Translations under genes and position numbers: made by a program
Notes under the pieces: model-generated
What the model saw: only the letters and a program-made list of their open reading frames with translations
What the model was told of the DNA's origin: nothing
Database searches by the model: none
Part shown: positions 5,914-9,740 of the stretch, piece by piece
How positions within the stretch are numbered: position 1 is the first letter of the stretch
Layout of the letters: the number at the start of each line of letters is the position of its first letter
Source of the DNA: Verrucomicrobiota bacterium
GTDB taxonomy: Bacteria > Verrucomicrobiota > Kiritimatiellia > Kiritimatiellales > Tichowtungiaceae
NCBI GenBank assembly: GCA_030619095.1
Contig: JAUXCB010000032.1
Span: forward strand, 1 to 9,740
Length of the DNA: 9,740 bases
Direction: 5' to 3'

Positions 5914-7295
5914 TTCATTGGATTTCCGGTGAGGATAAAGTCCGTGAAGATTTGAATGAGGCCCTGACGGGCAAGTGCGGTGCGGTAAAGTTTTGGAGAA
6001 TGGTCGGGGCCGAAAAGGGCATAGGCCGTCTCTTTGATCACACTGTTCATCGGCTCAACCGGAAGATTGTCCAGAGCGAACGAATCGCCTTTCGCCAACC
6101 GGTACGGCACAAACACATTTAGATCCATCGCCTGTAACCGCCCCTTCCCGATCAGCTCCGCCTTGTTCTCCGTTCCCGTCCACCCCACATGAGTGCTCCA
6201 AAAGCAACGACGTTGCATTGCAACGCTTCGCGTCCCGAGGGCCTCGCCACTAAAAAGGCCGAACGCAATATATTGCGCGAGGGCACAAAGTCGCCGGACG
6301 GGATGGTTGAGCGGGCGCAAACCGGAAAAATCCCAATCCTCTCGAACACAGGGGACAGCCTCTTCCCATTTGTGCTCCTCACGCCACCAGCAATCCCACA
6401 GCGACCGGAAATACGCCTTGGACTCCGCGCTCCACTTCGTGCCGGGTTGCCTGGGAAGCAGGCCGGAAATGCCGAGCAACACGGCATAAATAGTTTCCCA
6501 ATCTGATCCGTACTGCGCGAGCGCGGACAGCGGAAGGATCTGGGTCAGCTTGCGAAACGGGGCTTTATTGCGTTTGTAACCAAGAGCTACGGCGGTCTCC
6601 TCGTAGAGTACCTGCGCCTCGCCGCGCTCCTTCATCAACCACGCCAGCCGTTGCGTCTTTTGCCGAAGCCGCTCCTGCCCCGCATTTTCTAACCATTGGA
6701 GAATCTCATCTGGACCGTTTCCAATGGTTGGAAAAACAGAGAGGTGAAAGCTCTGCCCCCTTCCAGGCATGAGAAACGGTTTAGATGCTCGCGGCTCCTG
6801 ATAGGGATACGCCGTTACATCAATGCTTTCAAGATCGGTGGTAGATATATCACTTAGTGATATATGTAGCGTTCCGGGCGGAAAGAGAGATTTATCGATG
6901 GGTTCAGAAAACCAGGTGATGTGAAAGCGAACATTTTCGTAGCGCGGATCGGTAGGGTGCCCATGGTTTTTCCAGTCCGCGGAAACAATATGGATCTCCG
7001 CATCGCCCGCAATGCGCCGCTGTTCATCACCCACCAACAAAACCGCACCGAGGAAGTCCGGCCCGGCCTCTAGATTCCAGCGACCGGGGCTTTTCACAAC
7101 AACCGGCTCTCCGCACAAGGTTTTCAGCTCCTTCGCCCTCAGGGAATCATCGAACCAAAGCGCCTGCAGGTGGCGTTCGGTGTACGGAAAATAATGTCCG
7201 GCCCTTTCGCACACCTCATTCTCAAAAAACAATCGACGGTAATCCGCCGCACCGGGAAAAAGCTGATCGACCGCTATTGGAGTTTCGTAAAGCAC
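5907..7295 (-). CDS. DUF2851 family protein
   Basis: The protein has 462 residues. The family signature is clear in the N-terminal third: 'ERHLQALWF' (40-48), 'GEPVVVKSPGRWNLEAGPDF' with GPDF at 78-81, GDAEIH (97-102), then DWKNHGHPTDPRYENV with Asp107, HGH (111-113), Asp116 and Tyr119, and RFHITW ending near 128. DUF2851 proteins are soluble, typically somewhat over 400 residues, with no established function. The conserved D, E-x-H and HGH residues hint at a metal site, possibly a degenerate nuclease-like core; that is inference. The start is a GTG at 7293-7295 with no recognisable ribosome-binding site. The frame upstream has no ATG/GTG/TTG before a stop at 7353-7355 and runs into TGGAAT-type repeats, so a repeat insertion may have displaced the original leader. 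The coding sequence itself contains two palindromes (6685-6736 and 6845-6865). Confidence 0.8.
   Translation of the reverse strand: MLYETPIAVDQLFPGAADYRRLFFENEVCERAGHYFPYTERHLQALWFDDSLRAKELKTLCGEPVVVKSPGRWNLEAGPDFLGAVLLVGDEQRRIAGDAEIHIVSADWKNHGHPTDPRYENVRFHITWFSEPIDKSLFPPGTLHISLSDISTTDLESIDVTAYPYQEPRASKPFLMPGRGQSFHLSVFPTIGNGPDEILQWLENAGQERLRQKTQRLAWLMKERGEAQVLYEETAVALGYKRNKAPFRKLTQILPLSALAQYGSDWETIYAVLLGISGLLPRQPGTKWSAESKAYFRSLWDCWWREEHKWEEAVPCVREDWDFSGLRPLNHPVRRLCALAQYIAFGLFSGEALGTRSVAMQRRCFWSTHVGWTGTENKAELIGKGRLQAMDLNVFVPYRLAKGDSFALDNLPVEPMNSVIKETAYALFGPDHSPKLYRTALARQGLIQIFTDFILTGNPMNF
6685..6736. repeat. inverted pair of TTCCAACCATTGGAA-type palindromes inside DUF2851
   Basis: TTTCCAA-tgg-TTGGAAA at 6718-6734 is itself a palindrome with 7-base arms. 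Its reverse complement, TTTTCCAACCATTGGAAA (6718-6735), matches 16 of 18 bases of TTTTCTAACCATTGGAGA at 6685-6702. The two copies thus face each other across 15 bases within the coding frame and encode the FPTIGN...QWLEN stretch. A similar motif is in the gap at 4298-4314. It could be a repeat-element insertion kept in frame, or coincidence constrained by coding. Confidence 0.45.
6845..6865. repeat. perfect 21-base AT-rich palindrome inside DUF2851
   Basis: ATATATCACT (6845-6854) is followed by one T and then its exact reverse complement AGTGATATAT (6856-6865). The two arms of 10 bases pair without mismatch. It lies within codons for HISLSDIS and is much more AT-rich than its surroundings. 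Under equal base frequencies about 0.01 such palindromes would be expected in a window of this size. Its role is unknown; a protein-binding operator, an RNA hairpin or chance are all possible. Confidence 0.6.
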
Positions 7296-7310
7296 AAAGA
7301 AAAGATAAAG

Positions 7311-7344
7311 GAATGGTGGAATATTGGAATGATGGAATGGTGAG
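7311..7344. repeat. TGGAAT-type mini-repeat cluster
   Basis: This stretch is built of variants of a 7-8-base unit (TGGAATN, TGGAATGA, TGGTGGAA). Its core TGGAATGATGGA (7325-7336) is the exact reverse complement of TCCATCATTCCA at 7847-7858, on the other side of the HPr gene. It lies just upstream of the DUF2851 start and carries no gene. Confidence 0.6.
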
Positions 7345-7348
7345 AATC

Positions 7349-7429
7349 TTCCTCACAGAGGCGCGGAGGACGCAGAGAATATTATCCTAAATTAAAAATG
7401 CTCCGCCTGCTCTGCGCCTCTGCGAGGAA
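7349..7429. repeat. 29-base-arm imperfect inverted repeat (CAGAGGCGC type)
   Basis: The left arm (7349-7377) starts TTCCTCACAGAGGCGCGGAG; the right arm (7401-7429), read as its reverse complement, starts TTCCTCGCAGAGGCGCAGAG. The arms match at 24 of 29 positions and enclose a 23-base AT-rich centre. The element lies between HPr and DUF2851, both on the minus strand, and could fold in the transcript between them. I recall GCAGAGGCGCAGAG-type sequences as dispersed intergenic repeats in environmental bacteria. There is no T tract directly after the stem in a clean terminator arrangement, although TTTTT precedes it on the minus strand. Confidence 0.7.
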
Positions 7430-7449
7430 AAACTGATCCGGCCCGGTTT

Positions 7450-7734
7450 TTAAACAACCTGTGCATCCGGAAAACCGAAATTGGTTTCGAACAACTCTTT
7501 AAAGCGAGCGGCAACCGATGCCTCGTCAGGGCCGTCAACCTGCAGAGTGATCTCCGTTCCATGTTCCATGCCGAGCATCATCAAATCGAGTGCCGAGCCA
7601 AGCTGACAAGAGCCGGAGGGAGCCACCACTGTAATAATCACCGCATCACAGACAACGGCCTCCTGAATAATCAACGCCGTCGGACGGCAGTGAATTCCTG
7701 CTTCGTTCTTAATCGTTGCCTTTACTTCGATCAT
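7450..7734 (-). CDS. ptsH: HPr-family phosphocarrier protein
   Basis: Taken from the ATG at 7734 the protein has 94 residues, slightly longer than a usual HPr (85-90). HPr relays phosphate from enzyme I to sugar-specific PTS enzymes through a histidine, and in many bacteria is also phosphorylated on a serine by HprK. The active-site motif is GIHCRPT, with His15 and Arg17 aligned to the canonical GLHARPA. The regulatory-serine region reads LGSALDLMMLGMEHGTEI, with Ser47 at the canonical Ser46 position, but the residue before it is Gly rather than Lys and the canonical IMG after it is ALD. The ending (VDGPDEASVAARFKELFE) fits the last HPr helix. An in-frame GTG ten codons upstream is rejected because AAAGGA lies just before the chosen ATG. 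No enzyme I or HprK gene is next to it, so the role may be regulatory rather than sugar uptake (inference). Confidence 0.88.
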   Translation of the reverse strand: MIEVKATIKNEAGIHCRPTALIIQEAVVCDAVIITVVAPSGSCQLGSALDLMMLGMEHGTEITLQVDGPDEASVAARFKELFETNFGFPDAQVV

Positions 7735-7738
7735 GACA

Positions 7739-7744
7739 TCCTTT
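7739..7744 (-). promoter_or_regulatory. ribosome-binding site fixing the HPr start
   Basis: AAAGGA on the minus strand is followed by TGTC and the ATG at 7734. The spacing is short, but this is the only purine-rich site near an in-frame start. It also places the conserved histidine at residue 15, as in other HPr proteins. Confidence 0.65.
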
Positions 7745-7781
7745 CGAAAACACACGACGAACACAAAATCAAAAGGGCACT

Positions 7782-7875
7782 GGAACAGGGGAATAGGGGA
7801 ATGGTGGAATCGAAAAAGAAAAAAATTTCACCCGTTGTTCCATCACTCCATCATTCCATTCCTCCATTCTTCCTG
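7782..7875. repeat. purine-rich/pyrimidine-rich inverted mini-repeat block
   Basis: The 229-base gap between HPr and pheT is largely this block. The left part (7782-7810) is purine-rich, made of GGAACAGG / GGAATAGG / GGAATGGT units. The right part (7838-7875) is made of TTCCATCA / CTCCATCA / TTCCATT / CCTCCATT units. They are rough reverse complements (19 of 29 positions in my alignment) separated by an A-rich stretch. The same units occur at 7311-7344 on the far side of HPr. Open frames across it translate to Trp/His-rich low-complexity peptides and are not genes. Confidence 0.6.
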
Positions 7876-7883
7876 TCTTTTGC

Positions 7884-7913
7884 TTGTGCCGGACCTGTCC
7901 GCTCGGTTATACA
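7884..7913 (+). promoter_or_regulatory. weak candidate sigma-70-type promoter for pheT
   Basis: TTGTGC (7884-7889) and TATACA (7908-7913) are 18 bases apart and about 50 bases before the pheT ATG. Both boxes match consensus only partly (3/6 and 4/6). It lies immediately after the repeat block. The resulting leader would be too short for a T-box, and no Phe-rich leader peptide was seen. Confidence 0.22.
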
Positions 7914-7963
7914 AACCGCTACCCGTTCAAGAAAAATAGAAGGAATAACGGAGCTTTGCAAAT

Positions 7964-9740
7964 ATGAAATTTCCAGTCAGCTGGCTAAAAGAACTTGTAG
8001 ATTTTGACGACACGCTGGAGGGACTCTCCGACAAACTGACCTTTGCCGGTCTGGAGGTCGAAACCATGGAGACCCTTGGCGGCACATTTGACGGCGTGGT
8101 CGTCGGCAAAGTGACCGCGATTGAAGCGCACCCGAATGCCGACAAGCTGCGCCTCTGTACCGTGGAATACGGGGCCGAAGAGACGATGCGCGTGGTCTGC
8201 GGCGCACCCAACGTCGAAACCGGCGGCACCTATCCCTTTGCCCCTGTCGGCACCACCCTGCCCGGCGGCTTCACGCTCAAAAAAGCCAAAATCCGCGGCG
8301 AGATCTCCATGGGGATGCTCTGCGCCAACGATGAACTGGGGCTCGGCGAGGATCACTCCGGCCTGCTTGTTTTGGATGCCGGGCTCAAGCCCGGCACCCC
8401 GTTTGGCGAAGTAACGGGGCCGCCCGAAACTGTTTTTGAGCTGGAAATCACCCCCAACCGTCCGGACTGCCTCAGCCTCATCGGCATCGCCCGCGAGGTC
8501 GCTGCAATCTATGGCACCGAGCTCAAACTCCCTGCCATTGAACTGAACGAATCCACCGAAACCGCCGACTCGCTGATCTCCGTTTCCATCGAAGAGGCTG
8601 AACGCTGCCCGCGCTACACCGCCCGCGTAGTGAAAAACGCCAAGGTCGGCCCGTCGCCAGACTGGATGAAAAACCGCCTCGAAGCCTGCGGCATTCGCTC
8701 GATCAACAACCTCGTCGACATCACCAACTATGTCCTGCTCGAAACCGGCCACCCGCTGCATGCCTTCGACCACACGCGGCTCCGCGAAGGAAAAATTATT
8801 GTCCGCCGCGCGGCCCAAGGTGAAAAATTCACCACGCTCGACGAAGTGGAGCGGGAGCTGACCGCCGACATGCTCGTCATTGCCGACCCCGAAAAAGCAA
8901 TTGCCCTCGCGGGCGTGATGGGCGGTGCCAACACCGAGATCAACCACGACACCTCCACCGTCCTGCTCGAAAGCGCAAGCTTCGAACCCTCCGGCATCCG
9001 CCACACGGTCAAAGCACTCGGTCTCTCCACCGACAGCTCCTACCGATTCCAGCGCGGCGTCAACACCGACACCGTCGAATGGGCCAGTCGCCGCGCCGCC
9101 GCGCTGATGGCCGAACTGGCCGGCGCCGAGGTCTGCGCCGGCGCGGTCGATGCCTATCCCGCACCAAAAATAAAAAAACAGGTTTCGATCCGCTGGGCGA
9201 ACATCAACAAACTGATCGGACTCGACATTCCGGTGGATAAAATGAAACAGATTTTTCAGGCGCTGGAAATTGGTCTGCTTGAAAGCGACGGTCAAACGGC
9301 TGTTTTAGAGGTGCCCACCTTTCGCGACGACCTCACCCGCGAAGTCGACATCATCGAAGAGGTCGCCCGAATGTATGGCGTCGACAAGATTCCCGAAAAA
9401 CGGCCCCACGCGCAGGTGATCGGCGGAGCGCACGATGATCGTACCCGTGCCGTGAATGCCTGCCGCAAAAATCTGGTCGGACTCGGCGCACGCGAGATTA
9501 TGAATTACACCCTCGTCAACCATCCCCTGCTCGACCTCTTCGGCAAAAGCGACGACCGCGAAGAACTCCCCCACCCGATCAGCACCGATCAGTCGGTACT
9601 CCGAACCTCGCTCATCCCGCAGATGGTCGAAAGCCTGGGCCGAAACAAATCGCGCCAGATCAACGATGCGGTCTTCTTTGAAATCGGTCGAACCTTCACC
9701 AAAGGAGCCGTACAGAGCGAAAAAGTCTGCCTCGGCATGA
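7964..9740 (+). CDS. pheT: phenylalanine--tRNA ligase beta subunit (3' end outside window)
   Basis: The frame is open for 592 codons to the window edge; PheT is normally near 800 residues, so about a quarter is missing. The beta subunit pairs with PheS to charge tRNA-Phe; it binds tRNA and carries the editing site. The N-terminus MKFPVSWLKELVDF is typical. A tRNA-binding OB-fold spans about residues 44-150 with HPNADKLRLCTV (56-67), VCGAPNV (78-84) and the ELGL of the closing segment (124-127). Then come ELEITPNRPDCLS (159-171) and the B3/B4 editing region, including GVMGGANTE (317-325) and STDSSYRFQRGV (355-366). The B5 domain starts near 405 and contains PTFRDDLTREVDIIEEVARMYG, with the acidic residues known to bind Mg2+ in the family. 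The start of the catalytic-like domain (FFEIGRTF) is at the edge. GGAG at 7950-7953 is ten bases before the ATG. No pheS lies upstream: the neighbour is HPr, divergent. Confidence 0.97.
   Translation, partial: MKFPVSWLKELVDFDDTLEGLSDKLTFAGLEVETMETLGGTFDGVVVGKVTAIEAHPNADKLRLCTVEYGAEETMRVVCGAPNVETGGTYPFAPVGTTLPGGFTLKKAKIRGEISMGMLCANDELGLGEDHSGLLVLDAGLKPGTPFGEVTGPPETVFELEITPNRPDCLSLIGIAREVAAIYGTELKLPAIELNESTETADSLISVSIEEAERCPRYTARVVKNAKVGPSPDWMKNRLEACGIRSINNLVDITNYVLLETGHPLHAFDHTRLREGKIIVRRAAQGEKFTTLDEVERELTADMLVIADPEKAIALAGVMGGANTEINHDTSTVLLESASFEPSGIRHTVKALGLSTDSSYRFQRGVNTDTVEWASRRAAALMAELAGAEVCAGAVDAYPAPKIKKQVSIRWANINKLIGLDIPVDKMKQIFQALEIGLLESDGQTAVLEVPTFRDDLTREVDIIEEVARMYGVDKIPEKRPHAQVIGGAHDDRTRAVNACRKNLVGLGAREIMNYTLVNHPLLDLFGKSDDREELPHPISTDQSVLRTSLIPQMVESLGRNKSRQINDAVFFEIGRTFTKGAVQSEKVCLGM

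Noticed and set aside
7311..7875. Possible CRISPR-like array from the periodic TGGAAT/TTCCAT units
   Set aside because: Units are 7-8 bases, imperfect and contiguous with no spacers, and no cas gene is present.
7561..8007. Plus-strand open frames crossing the HPr-pheT gap, including 7733-7939
   Set aside because: They translate the mini-repeat block into Trp/His/Ser-rich peptide and overlap two well-supported genes. They are artefacts of repeat DNA.
7985..9295. 436-codon open frame on the minus strand opposite pheT
   Set aside because: The plus strand encodes unmistakable PheT motifs throughout. The minus-strand product is Gly/Phe/Asp-rich with no family resemblance.

Overview
The window carries eight protein genes from a Gram-negative bacterium: a porin with a signal peptide and C-terminal Phe implies an outer membrane. 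GC is moderately high (roughly 55-65% in most genes by spot counts). The intergenic gaps are full of short repeats: a CAGGAT tandem, TGGAAT-type mini-repeats, an inverted repeat with arms of the CAGAGGCGC type, and TTCCAA-N3-TTGGAA palindromes. This repeat style recalls PVC-superphylum genomes, particularly Kiritimatiellota, but that placement is memory-based inference and weak. No rRNA, tRNA, CRISPR array, insertion sequence or phage gene was seen.

Layout. The left edge holds the C-terminal part of a DUF362-family protein (+). It converges on a block of six genes that all lie on the minus strand. Read in the direction of transcription these are an HPr-type phosphocarrier (7734 to 7450), a DUF2851 protein (7295 to 5907), a protein with a PD-(D/E)XK nuclease-like core (5797 to 4328), a DUF485 small membrane protein (4124 to 3837), a sodium:solute symporter of the acetate permease type (3837 to 1894) and an outer-membrane porin (1829 to 645). 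On the right, pheT (+) starts at 7964, divergently from HPr, and runs off the window.

How they fit together. The clearest functional unit is DUF485-symporter-porin. The first two genes overlap by one base (TAATG), as in the yjcH-actP pair. The porin follows after 64 bases that contain an intrinsic terminator. Together they could form an uptake route for a small carboxylate across both membranes. The symporter has an unusually long loop, about 185 residues, between its sixth and seventh predicted helices. The HPr, DUF2851 and nuclease-like genes are separated by repeat-filled gaps and are not an obvious operon.

The item most open to being undescribed is the 489-residue nuclease-like protein. 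It has a readable D...E-x-K core, lower GC than its neighbours, an unassigned C-terminal half and no recognisable partner. I found no convincing multi-gene novel system. The rest is core metabolism and transport plus an unusually dense set of small repeats.
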